Assembly: GCA_910578115.1 (NCBI GenBank)
Contig: CAJTPO010000001.1
Coordinates: 117,852 to 181,851, forward strand
Source: an uncultured Lachnospiraceae bacterium
Lineage (GTDB): Bacteria; Bacillota; Clostridia; Lachnospirales; Lachnospiraceae
Length of the DNA: 64,000 nt
Direction: 5' to 3'
Shown here: piece after piece, positions 51,736 to 59,746 of the stretch
Layout of the letters: every line of letters begins with the position of its first letter
Numbering within the stretch: position 1 is the first letter of the stretch
Translations under genes and position numbers: made by a program
Notes under the pieces: model-generated
What the model was told of the DNA's origin: nothing
The model's input: the letters and a program-made list of their open reading frames with translations, nothing else
Databases searched by the model: none

Positions 51736-51871
51736 GGTTTATGTCGGAACGCGTCAGCAGACCGACGGGAAATATGTTGGAATTGTATGAATAAGGTTAC
51801 TGTCTGGTATGAATGTGCATTCTTATGGAACAGCGACGGCAGCGGACCAGTAAGAAGATGGAGGAGTACTT

Positions 51872-52390
51872 ATGGAGACATTAAACATGACAGCGGCGAG
51901 AGATCAAAAACAATTTTACAAACTTCTGGATAATCTAATCAATACAAACAAAGAATTCCAGATTATGATAACGGTTCCTTCGGGGACAAAAGAAACAGAT
52001 GTATCGGAGAAAGACGCGGCTTTGCCTTCTTTTCTGACAAGAGATCTTGAAAAGGATGTGACGGATATGATCCATGAGATTGGGGTACCGGCGCATATCA
52101 AGGGTTATCAGTATCTGCGGGAGGCGATCATGATGTCGGTGGACGATGTGGAGATGTTGGGATCGATCACGAAAGTGCTGTACCCGACCATCGCGAAGAA
52201 ATATCAGACTACGCCCAGCCGGGTGGAGCGCGCCATCCGGCACGCGATCGAGGTTGCATGGTCCAGAGGAAGGATGGAGACGTTGGACGCCCTGTTTGGG
52301 TATACCATCAATACCGGCAAGGGCAAACCTACCAACTCGGAGTTTATCGCCCTGATCGCGGATAAGATCAGACTGCAGTACAGGCATTGA
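51872..52390 (+). CDS. Spo0A C-terminal DNA-binding domain protein lacking a receiver
   Basis: 172 residues. Residues about 60-172 are a well-conserved Spo0A effector domain: MIHEIGVPAHIKGYQYLREA, a helix-turn-helix with YPTIAKKYQTTPSRVERAIR (about 104-123), HAIEVAWSRG and LFGYTINTGKGKPTNSEFIA. Full-length Spo0A is about 260-275 residues with an N-terminal phospho-receiver; here the first 59 residues have no receiver features. GAGGAG at 51861-51866 fixes ATG 51872, so the gene looks intact rather than truncated. Without a receiver it could bind 0A boxes constitutively or compete with full-length Spo0A. It occupies the downstream side of the spoIVB neighbourhood, where spo0A belongs. Confidence 0.85.
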   Translation: METLNMTAARDQKQFYKLLDNLINTNKEFQIMITVPSGTKETDVSEKDAALPSFLTRDLEKDVTDMIHEIGVPAHIKGYQYLREAIMMSVDDVEMLGSITKVLYPTIAKKYQTTPSRVERAIRHAIEVAWSRGRMETLDALFGYTINTGKGKPTNSEFIALIADKIRLQYRH

Positions 52391-52488
52391 TATTTTTCAA
52401 AATAAGCCTTTTATTGCCATCCAAAATGCTGTATAATAAAGGTTAATGACTGGAGAAGACAGGACAATTTATATTTTGGAGGGTTAGC

Positions 52489-53934
52489 ATGAAAAATATT
52501 TTGTTTGTTGCATCGGAAGGGGTTCCTTTTATTAAGACAGGAGGTTTGGCAGATGTGATCGGTTCTCTGCCGAAATGTATTGACAGAGAATACTTTGATA
52601 TCCGGGTGATTCTTCCCAAATATACCTGTATGAAACAGGAGATGAAGGATAAACTCACCTATAAGACACATTTTTATATGGACTTTCACTGGAAAGAGGA
52701 ATATGTCGGCATACTGGAGGCAGAGGTTGAAGGGGTGAAATATTATTTCATCGATAACGAGAGCTTCTTTGGCGGTTTTAAGCCTTACAGTGACAACGCT
52801 TTATTTGAGATCGAGAAATATGCATTTTTCTGTAAAGCGGCGCTGTCGATCCTGCCGGTGATCGATTTCAGGCCGGATCTGATTCACTGTCACGACTGGC
52901 AGACAGGACTGATTCCCGTGTATTTGAAGGAGCGGTTCCAAGGCGGCGATTTCTACAGGGGCATCAAGACGGTGATGACGATACATAACCTGAAATTCCA
53001 GGGGAAATGGAGTGTCAAGGAAGTCAAGGAGATCACGGGGCTGCCGGATTACTTCTTTACTTCGGATAAGCTGGAGGCTTATAAGGATGCCAATCTCTTA
53101 AAGGGCGGTCTTGTATATGCGGACGCGATCACGACGGTCAGCGATACTTATGCGGAAGAGATCAAGACAGCTTTCTACGGCGAGGGATTAGACGGCCTGA
53201 TGCGCGCGAGAGCGGCGGATCTGCGTGGTATTGTCAACGGGGTGGATTACACGGATTTCAGTCCGGAAGTAGATACGAACATCGAGTTTAATTACAATGC
53301 GGTGAACTTCCGCAAGGAGAAAGTGAAGAACAAACGTGCCCTGCAGGCGGAGCTGGGATTGAACCAGGATGACAAGGCGATGATGATCGGTATCGTATCC
53401 CGCCTGACAGACCAGAAGGGCTTCGACTTGATTGCTTATGTGATGGATGAGCTTTGTCAGGACAATGTGCAGATTGTGGTGCTGGGGACCGGCCAGGAGC
53501 AGTACGAGAATATGTTCCGTCACTTTGACTGGAAATATCACGGTAAGGTATCGGCTAACATCTATTACTCTGACGCTCTGTCCCATAAGATCTATGCGGC
53601 CAGCGATGCGTTCCTGATGCCTTCGCTCTTTGAACCCTGCGGTTTAAGCCAGCTGATGTCCCTGCGTTACGGCACGGTACCGATCGTGCGTGAGACGGGC
53701 GGCCTGAAGGATACGGTGGCGCCTTACAATGAGTATGAAGGCACCGGTACGGGATTCAGCTTTAAGAACTATAACGCTCATGAGATGCTGGGTACGATCC
53801 GCTATGCGGAGCATATCTATTATGACAAGAAACGTGAGTGGAACAAGATTGTGGACCGGGCCATGGCAGTTGACTTCTCATGGCATGTTTCGGCCAGGAA
53901 ATATCAGGAGATGTATGACTGGTTGATCGGATAA
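52489..53934 (+). CDS. glgA: Glycogen synthase (ADP-glucose)
   Basis: GT5 glucosyltransferase of 481 residues that extends alpha-1,4-glucan from ADP-glucose. N-terminal KTGGLADVIGSLPK binds ADP-glucose; the C-terminal domain has IVSRLTDQKGFDLI and SLFEPCGLSQLMSLRYGTVPIVRETGGLKDTV. TTGGAGGGTTAGC precedes ATG 52489. A TATAAT at 52432-52437 lacks a good -35. No glgB/C/D/P genes are nearby, so it is an isolated glycogen gene. Confidence 0.95.
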   Translation: MKNILFVASEGVPFIKTGGLADVIGSLPKCIDREYFDIRVILPKYTCMKQEMKDKLTYKTHFYMDFHWKEEYVGILEAEVEGVKYYFIDNESFFGGFKPYSDNALFEIEKYAFFCKAALSILPVIDFRPDLIHCHDWQTGLIPVYLKERFQGGDFYRGIKTVMTIHNLKFQGKWSVKEVKEITGLPDYFFTSDKLEAYKDANLLKGGLVYADAITTVSDTYAEEIKTAFYGEGLDGLMRARAADLRGIVNGVDYTDFSPEVDTNIEFNYNAVNFRKEKVKNKRALQAELGLNQDDKAMMIGIVSRLTDQKGFDLIAYVMDELCQDNVQIVVLGTGQEQYENMFRHFDWKYHGKVSANIYYSDALSHKIYAASDAFLMPSLFEPCGLSQLMSLRYGTVPIVRETGGLKDTVAPYNEYEGTGTGFSFKNYNAHEMLGTIRYAEHIYYDKKREWNKIVDRAMAVDFSWHVSARKYQEMYDWLIG

Positions 53935-53951
53935 ACTGGATCAGGGTAAAC

Positions 53952-54028
53952 GATAGCGGAGCAAGCAGTGGAACTTGTCAGTGCAGGACGTAAGATGCCT
54001 GACAGGCTGCCGTGCTTGCTCCGATATC
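53952..54028 (+). ncRNA. Long intergenic stem-loop (possible structured RNA)
   Basis: GATA-CGGAGCAAGCA (53952-53967) pairs with TGCTTGCTCCG-TATC (54013-54028), the core 11 bp perfectly. An inner pair (TTGTCAG.GCA with TGC.TGACAG, about 53975-54004) continues the helix. No T-run follows. It could be a weak terminator of glgA, a structured leader of the flippase gene, or a repeat element. Confidence 0.4.
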
Positions 54029-54110
54029 TTGCAACGGTCTGAATCTGGAGTTTGCCGCCCGGCAGACTCTTTTTACCATGTAGAAGCGTATTGGCAGCTC
54101 GGAGGTGTGC

Positions 54111-55742
54111 ATGGGCGGACAAAAGAAACAGAATAATTTTGTGCTGCAGGCGGGGATTCTGGCAGCGGCTGGTATGATCGTCAGGGTGATCAGCCTGATC
54201 TACCGCAGTCCGCTTTTGAGTATCATTGGTCTGGAGGGAAACGGGTACTACAGTGAAGCGATGAATATCTATACGATCATCCTGCTGATCTCCTCCTACA
54301 GTATTCCATCGGCGATCTCCAAAGTGATTGCACAGAAAATGGCCTTTAAAGAATATCTGAATGCGCAGCGGGTCTTTCGGTGTGCACTTTTTTATGTTTT
54401 GATCGTAGGTGGAGTGGCTTCGATCATTACCTTTGTGGCGGCTCCCTGGCTTGTGGGGGAGCATTCGGTGGTGGCCCTTCGAGTGCTGGCTCCAACGATT
54501 TTTTTCTCAGGATTTTTAGGGGTATTCCGCGGATATTTTCAGGCTCACGGGTCGATGATGCATACGTCCCTGTCTCAGATTTTAGAACAGATTCTGAATG
54601 CTGTGGTCAGCATTTTGGCAGCCTGGCTGCTGATGAAGACGGTGGCAGAGAGCAGTCAGACCACGCAGGCCGTCTATGGCGCCGCCGGCAGTGCTTTGGG
54701 AACGGGAGCCGGTGTTGTGTCGGCGCTCCTGTTCATGTCAGCTATGTATGTATTGAATCGTAAGATGATTGACAGACGGGTGCGGTACGACCGGACGAAA
54801 ACTACGGAAAGTTACGGAGAGATCATCAGGACGCTCTTTACTGTGGTTACGCCTTTTATCCTGAGTACTTTTATATATAACTGTTCCACCGTGGTAAATA
54901 TGGAGATTTATAAGTGGATTCTTATAAAATTCAAGGATGTGGATTATGTAACGGCTGCTATTGATTATGGGATCTTTTCCACACAGGCGGTATCGGTAGT
55001 CAATATACCGATTGCCATTGCATCGGCAATGTCTTCGGCGATGATACCGGGGGTTTCTGCTACTTTTATCAGAAAAGAATTCAAAAAGACGAGGAAGCAG
55101 GTGACGAAAGCTGTCCGTATGACGATGTTGGTTTCCATACCGGCGGCCATAGGACTTGCCCTTCTGGCGCAGCCCGTGATGCAGTTTATCTTTCCACAGA
55201 AAGATTCACTGGAGAAGGCGTCAGGATTGCTGGCAGCGCTGTCGGTCTCTGTGATTCTGTATGGTTTATCCACCCTGACAAATGCGATCCTGCAGGGGAT
55301 CGGTAAAGTGAATACACCGGTGATTCATGCGGCCATCGCGTTGGTGATTCAGGTGGCGGCCCTGGTTGGCATGCTGTTGTACACGGAGCTGAACCTGTAC
55401 GCACTGGTATGCGCCAATATCGTCTATTCGCTGGTAGTGTGTGTCCTGAACCATATTTCAGTAAGAAAACATCTGAAATATAAGCAGGAGATGATGAAGA
55501 CTTTTATCAAACCGCTGGTTTCAGCCGTGGTGATGGGAGCTGTGGCATTCGGTGTCTACCACGGATTGTATCTGGTGCTGCCGGTGAGCCGGATTGTGCT
55601 TTTGATCGCCATTGGACTGGGAGCCTGTGTGTATTTTGTGATGATCCTCTTTATCGGCGGTGTGAATGAGCAGGAGCTGCGTGCTTTTCCGAAGGGAGCC
55701 ATGCTGGTGCATGCGGCGAAGAAAATGCGTCTGTTAAAATAG
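54111..55742 (+). CDS. SpoVB/YtgP-type lipid-linked oligosaccharide flippase (MOP superfamily)
   Basis: 543-residue polytopic membrane protein with about 14 hydrophobic segments. The opening QAGILAAAGMIVRVISLIYRSPLLSIIGLEGNGYYSEAMNIY is typical of the SpoVB/YtgP (MurJ-like) branch, which flips peptidoglycan precursors or other undecaprenyl-linked sugars. GGAGG at 54101-54105 puts the start at ATG 54111. SpoVB proper acts in spore cortex synthesis and YtgP in vegetative growth; sequence alone does not separate them here. The following coat-like genes mildly favour a sporulation link. Confidence 0.85.
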   Translation: MGGQKKQNNFVLQAGILAAAGMIVRVISLIYRSPLLSIIGLEGNGYYSEAMNIYTIILLISSYSIPSAISKVIAQKMAFKEYLNAQRVFRCALFYVLIVGGVASIITFVAAPWLVGEHSVVALRVLAPTIFFSGFLGVFRGYFQAHGSMMHTSLSQILEQILNAVVSILAAWLLMKTVAESSQTTQAVYGAAGSALGTGAGVVSALLFMSAMYVLNRKMIDRRVRYDRTKTTESYGEIIRTLFTVVTPFILSTFIYNCSTVVNMEIYKWILIKFKDVDYVTAAIDYGIFSTQAVSVVNIPIAIASAMSSAMIPGVSATFIRKEFKKTRKQVTKAVRMTMLVSIPAAIGLALLAQPVMQFIFPQKDSLEKASGLLAALSVSVILYGLSTLTNAILQGIGKVNTPVIHAAIALVIQVAALVGMLLYTELNLYALVCANIVYSLVVCVLNHISVRKHLKYKQEMMKTFIKPLVSAVVMGAVAFGVYHGLYLVLPVSRIVLLIAIGLGACVYFVMILFIGGVNEQELRAFPKGAMLVHAAKKMRLLK

Positions 55743-55805
55743 TCTGAGAAGCATTCAGAGAATGGCGAATCAAAAATAAAACAGAAAAATACAGATTACG
55801 GGAAT

Positions 55806-55850
55806 AAATGATTGTCCAAATACAAATACTGTTTGCGACAATCATTTTTT
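55806..55850 (+). terminator. Hairpin with T-run directly before a ribosome binding site
   Basis: AAATGATTGTC (55806-55816) pairs perfectly with GACAATCATTT (55837-55847), then T. It reads as an intrinsic terminator for the flippase gene, yet the AGGAGG of the next gene begins only about six bases later, leaving no room for a promoter. It may therefore work as an attenuator. Confidence 0.7.
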
Positions 55851-55870
55851 ATTTCAGGAGGTAAGATCAT

Positions 55871-56056
55871 ATGGCAAATTTATCTGAGTTGGATTTACAG
55901 AATCTTCGTCACCTTATGGGCGGCTACGACGTAACACACTGTAAGATGAAGGAGTATGCAGAGTGTGCATCTGACACGAAAGTCAAGCAGTTCTTCGAGA
56001 AAGGCGCACAGTCCGCAATGCAGAATAAGCAGCAGCTGATGGAGTATTTAAGATAA
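55871..56056 (+). CDS. Small helical coat-like protein (first of a pair)
   Basis: 61 residues, two or three amphipathic helices (LSELDLQNLRHLMGGYDVTHCKMKEYAECA, VKQFFEKGAQSAMQNKQQLMEYL). It resembles the N-terminal half of spore coat F-type, ferritin-like proteins. AGGAGG at 55856-55861 precedes ATG 55871. With the next gene it could make up a split CotF-like unit. No membrane or export signal. Function inferred from similarity in pattern only. Confidence 0.7.
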   Translation: MANLSELDLQNLRHLMGGYDVTHCKMKEYAECASDTKVKQFFEKGAQSAMQNKQQLMEYLR

Positions 56057-56135
56057 TACAGGCTGTGGAAAATTATAAGGCACATGGCTGATCAGGAAGT
56101 AAACTATAGTTTGAAAGAATAAAGGAGACCCTATT

Positions 56136-56396
56136 ATGCAGATGGAAGAGAAGACAATGGTAGCGGATACGCTGACCGGAATTAATGGAGAACTGGTGCG
56201 TTTCGGAGAGATGATTGCGCAGACGGAAAATAAGGAGTTGAAGCAGACTTTAAAACAGTTCCGTAACGCCTGTGAGCAGTCCCAGGAGGAGCTGTACCAG
56301 ATCGCGCGTGAGAAATCCTATTATGTGCCGGCAGCAAAGGCGACACAGGAAGAGATCGCGCATGTGAGATCCCTGTTTACGTCCAGCACGCTTTAA
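56136..56396 (+). CDS. Spore coat F-type protein (second of a pair)
   Basis: 86 residues. The block QIAREKSYYVPAAKATQEEIAHVRSLF is the C-terminal signature of the Coat_F family, preceded by a long helix (NKELKQTLKQFRNACEQSQEEL). GGAGACCCTATT precedes ATG 56136. The 79-bp gap from the first gene contains a 12-bp palindrome (AAACTATAGTTT, 56101-56112). In Bacillus, CotF is a coat protein cleaved into two fragments; here the equivalents may be encoded separately. Confidence 0.75.
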   Translation: MQMEEKTMVADTLTGINGELVRFGEMIAQTENKELKQTLKQFRNACEQSQEELYQIAREKSYYVPAAKATQEEIAHVRSLFTSSTL

Positions 56397-56491
56397 TCTG
56401 ATTTGCGATCCCCATGAAGAACCGGTTCGTGACGGACAGGTCCTTTATGGGGATTTATGTCAGCCTGCAGCTTCCTGTTGGTGATGAGGTG

Positions 56492-58231
56492 TTATTTCAT
56501 GACTTGCTGGATGGCGGAGATATCCGAATCGATGGCCATGGAAAAGTTGGTATAGTACACCACGAAGCCGGGTTTGGAACCAGCAGGTTTCTTTACGTGC
56601 TTTTTCTGAATATAGTCGATCTCTACCTTGGCCTGTTCACGTCCTTTCGAATAGTAGGCGGCCAGACGGGCAGCTTCCTCGAATGTGCGGTCGGGCAGTT
56701 CCTGGCCCTCCGTTTTAACGATCACATGGGAACCGGCCTTTTTCTTGGCGTGAAACCACCAGTCATTGCCGGTGGCGAACTTGAAAGTCAGCTCGTCGTT
56801 CTGGAAATTATTTTTGCCGACATACATATGGAAGCCATCGCTGCTGACATAATGAAAAGGTCTGCTGGTGATTTTCGCTTTCTTAGCGCCGCCTTTTCTG
56901 CGGATATAACCGCTTTCGATCAATTCCTCCTTGATTTGGACCAGATCTTCTTCCTGCATGGCGATATCCAGAGCGGCCAGGATAGATTCCAGATGCTCGA
57001 TTTCTTCTTTGACCTGTACTGTCAATTCCGAAAGCGCTTCGTAAGTGCGTTTCAGTTTTCCGTATTTCTCGAAATATTTCTGCGCGTTCTCCTGTGGAGT
57101 GAGAGTGGGATCAAGCGGGATCGTGATCATCTCATTTGTATAGTAGTTCAGGGCTTCCATGGACTTGGAATCGGGTGTTATGTTATAACCGTAGGTGTTG
57201 ATCAACTCTCCGTATACTTTGTATTTGTCTTTTTTCTCAGTATCCTGCATCTGTTTCAGCTGCAGGTCATATTTCTTGACATTGCGCTCCAGGGCTGTCT
57301 GCACGATCTTGCGCAGATCCACGGACTTCTGCCGGATGCGTGTTACCATACTGCGTTCGGCGTAGTACTGCTCCAGAACGGCGCTGATGGAATCGTAGGT
57401 CCGGCTGGTCTTGTCTGTATAAAGCGTCAGCGGCAGAGCGGCAAATTCTATGGGTTCCTGACCGTTATAGATAATGGAAGGGGTAAAAGAATCTGTTATG
57501 ATATGTTGTAACATATCGGTGAGTGTGTCATATAAGGATTGCAGCACAGTATCTTCCAGTACATTGGCAGGCAGGTCGGCATCCATACCGGCACGGTAGC
57601 AGATTTCCTGTGCCATGATGGGAGAAAGGCCGGTATAGGAGGTGTAGAGCGCCTTATATGCTGCCATGGGTTTTGCCCGCATATGATCGCAGAAGTTTAC
57701 ATAAGTTAACTGGAGCGGATCCCATTTATTCTGCGTCTGGGGGATGAAATAATCCCGTCCGGGCAGTACTTCACGGACGGAACTGATCATACCGGAAATA
57801 TGCTTGATACTGTCGATGATCATGTTCTTGTCATCACAGAAGATGATATTGCTGTGTTTGCCCATTACCTCGATGATCAGTTTCTTGCGGCAGAGATCGC
57901 CTAATTCGTTCAGGTGTTCCAGTTCCAGGCGGATGATTCGTTCCAGTCCTGGTTGGGAGACCTCCAGTATGCGGGCATTCTGCAGGTGTTTGCGCAGCAG
58001 CATGCAGAATCCGGGTGCAGTCATGGGACTGGGTTTGTTGCTCTGTGTCAGATAGACTAAGGGCAGGGAGGCATCTGCGGACAGAAGAAGTCTGTACTGA
58101 GAGCCGTTATTTTTAACAGTCAGCAGAAGCTCATCATTCTCGGGCTGAGCGATCTTGTAGATTCGGCCGCCGGTGAGAGTCTGTCTGAGTTCCGATACGA
58201 TATTTGCAATGGTAATTCCGTCAAAAGCCAT
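56492..58231 (-). CDS. rqcH: Rqc2/NFACT-family ribosome quality-control protein
   Basis: 579 residues: NFACT-N domain (MAFDGITIANIVSELRQTLTGGRIYKI, and LPGRDYFIPQTQNKWDP), coiled-coil middle (about 290-440), and C-terminal NFACT-R domain (DGFHMYVGKNNFQNDELTFK, DWWFHAKKKAGSHVIVKTEG). Bacterial RqcH binds stalled large ribosomal subunits and adds alanine tails; older names are FbpA or fibronectin-binding protein. AAAGGAGGAGC precedes its ATG on the minus strand. It diverges from yicC. Confidence 0.94.
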   Translation of the reverse strand: MAFDGITIANIVSELRQTLTGGRIYKIAQPENDELLLTVKNNGSQYRLLLSADASLPLVYLTQSNKPSPMTAPGFCMLLRKHLQNARILEVSQPGLERIIRLELEHLNELGDLCRKKLIIEVMGKHSNIIFCDDKNMIIDSIKHISGMISSVREVLPGRDYFIPQTQNKWDPLQLTYVNFCDHMRAKPMAAYKALYTSYTGLSPIMAQEICYRAGMDADLPANVLEDTVLQSLYDTLTDMLQHIITDSFTPSIIYNGQEPIEFAALPLTLYTDKTSRTYDSISAVLEQYYAERSMVTRIRQKSVDLRKIVQTALERNVKKYDLQLKQMQDTEKKDKYKVYGELINTYGYNITPDSKSMEALNYYTNEMITIPLDPTLTPQENAQKYFEKYGKLKRTYEALSELTVQVKEEIEHLESILAALDIAMQEEDLVQIKEELIESGYIRRKGGAKKAKITSRPFHYVSSDGFHMYVGKNNFQNDELTFKFATGNDWWFHAKKKAGSHVIVKTEGQELPDRTFEEAARLAAYYSKGREQAKVEIDYIQKKHVKKPAGSKPGFVVYYTNFSMAIDSDISAIQQVMK

Positions 58232-58342
58232 GATAGCTCCTCCTTTTATCTGAAAATCTTCCTATTGTCGTGTCATATGCAAATTAATCCAGCGGATCAG
58301 CTTTTTTTATTTTATAATAAGTACAGGGAATTTTCAACTTTC

Positions 58343-58371
58343 TTGACTACTACGGGTAATTAATCTATAAT
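58343..58371 (+). promoter_or_regulatory. Promoter of the yicC-remA-gmk-rpoZ operon
   Basis: TTGACT (58343-58348) and TATAAT (58366-58371) with a 17-bp spacer: a near-consensus sigma-A promoter. On the minus strand TTGAAA and TATAAA (58337-58311, 15-bp spacer) could serve rqcH, so the two promoters would lie back to back. Confidence 0.8.
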
Positions 58372-58512
58372 GAAATCTGTACGCACAGGCAGTTTGCCAC
58401 GAAGACTGTCGGGGATGGTATCGTTATGGACAGTTAGATCGACGGACCGGATAACGCAGACTGGCGGCAGGATACTGTGCCGGCACAACACAGGAAAGGC
58501 AAGTACACGACT

Positions 58513-59391
58513 ATGATAAAGAGTATGACTGGTTTCGGCAGATGTGAGATCGCCAGAGGGGAACGCAGGATCAGTGTAGAGATGAAGTCTGTCAATCACA
58601 GATATCTGGATGTGAGTATCAAGATGCCCAAGAAGCTGAATTCTTTCGAGGCGGCGATACGCAGTGAGCTGAAGAACCATATCCAGCGCGGGAAGGTGGA
58701 TCTTTTTATTACGTATGAGGATTTCACGGAGTCTAACGTGTGCGTGAAATACAATAAAGAGCTTGCGGCGGAGTATATGATGTACTTGAACAGAATGGCG
58801 GAGGATTTCGCGCTGGAGAATGATATCCGCGTGTCTGCCCTGTCCAGGTATCCGGAAGTTTTAAGTATGGAGGAGCAGACGCTTGATGAAGAAGAGTTGT
58901 GGCAGCTTCTGCAGGCGGCGGTCAAGGGTGCCGCGGAAGGATTTGTGGAGACCAGGGTCAGAGAGGGAGCAAATCTGAAAAATGACCTGATCGGCAAGCT
59001 GGACGGCATGTTGGCGCATGTGGATTATATTACGGAGCGCTCTCCGCAGCTCATCACGGAGTACAAACAAAAGCTTCGGGATAAGGTGAAGGAACTTCTG
59101 GAGGATGCGAAGGTGGATGAGAGCCGTCTGCTGATGGAGGTTACGATCTTTGCAGATAAAGTGTGCGTGGATGAGGAACTGGTGCGTCTGCGGAGTCATA
59201 TCGAGACGACGAAAGAGAATCTGCAGCAGGGCGGCAGCATCGGACGTAAGCTGGATTTTATCGCCCAGGAGATGAATCGTGAGGCGAACACTATTTTGTC
59301 TAAGACCAGCGATCTGGAGATATCGAACCGTGCCATTGAGCTGAAGACGGAGATCGAGAAAGTGCGTGAGCAGATTCAAAACATTGAGTAA
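58513..59391 (+). CDS. yicC: YicC-family endoribonuclease
   Basis: 292 residues. N-terminal IKSMTGFGRCEIARGERRISVEMKSVNHRYLD and C-terminal GRKLDFIAQEMNREANTILSKTSD are the two diagnostic blocks. The family is a hexameric endoribonuclease, YloC in Bacillus. Start ATG 58513 (MIKSMTG); upstream residues from 58477 are outside the family. First gene of the conserved yicC-remA-gmk-rpoZ order of Firmicutes. Confidence 0.93.
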   Translation: MIKSMTGFGRCEIARGERRISVEMKSVNHRYLDVSIKMPKKLNSFEAAIRSELKNHIQRGKVDLFITYEDFTESNVCVKYNKELAAEYMMYLNRMAEDFALENDIRVSALSRYPEVLSMEEQTLDEEELWQLLQAAVKGAAEGFVETRVREGANLKNDLIGKLDGMLAHVDYITERSPQLITEYKQKLRDKVKELLEDAKVDESRLLMEVTIFADKVCVDEELVRLRSHIETTKENLQQGGSIGRKLDFIAQEMNREANTILSKTSDLEISNRAIELKTEIEKVREQIQNIE

Positions 59392-59485
59392 CAGCAGGTC
59401 TGTTTTGTTCTGACGGAGGAAAGGGAGGAAGCCGACAGGGACGCAGACAGCGGCAGGATGCGGTGAGAAAGAGGGGCATTCGGAT

Positions 59486-59746
59486 ATGGGAAGGCTGATT
59501 CATGTAGGATTCGGCAACGTGGTCAATACGGGAAAGATCATCGCGATCGTCAGCCCGGATTCTGCACCGATTAAGCGTATGGTGCAGAAGGCGAAAGAGA
59601 CGGGAACAGCGATAGACGCTACACAGGGGCGTAAAACGAAGGCAGTGCTGGTGATGGAGAACAATCAAATCGTATTGTCGGCTTTACTTCCGGAGACCAT
59701 TTCCGGCAGAGCACAGATGGAAGGCGGAGAAGCGGATGAAACGTAA
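59486..59746 (+). CDS. remA: Extracellular matrix regulator RemA (DUF370)
   Basis: 86 residues with the family blocks IHVGFGNVVNTGKIIAIVSPDSAPIKRM and DATQGRKTKAVLVMENNQIVLSAL. In Bacillus, RemA is a ring-forming DNA-binding protein activating matrix and osmoprotection genes. GAGGGGCATTCGGAT precedes ATG 59486. It overlaps gmk by 11 bases, the usual arrangement. Confidence 0.94.
   Translation: MGRLIHVGFGNVVNTGKIIAIVSPDSAPIKRMVQKAKETGTAIDATQGRKTKAVLVMENNQIVLSALLPETISGRAQMEGGEADET

Noticed and set aside
41191..51871. Integrative element or prophage
   Set aside because: No integrase, transposase, terminal repeats or phage genes are visible; only the altered gene order hints at insertion.
51243..51871. 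Spo0A receiver domain encoded upstream of the Spo0A-C gene
   Set aside because: All three plus-strand frames were read and none shows the acidic pair, phospho-acceptor Asp or Lys motifs of a receiver.
56414..57511. 365-codon open frame on the plus strand
   Set aside because: It lies mostly antisense to rqcH, has no ribosome binding site and reads as low-complexity Phe/Leu-rich protein; rqcH on the minus strand has complete conserved domains.
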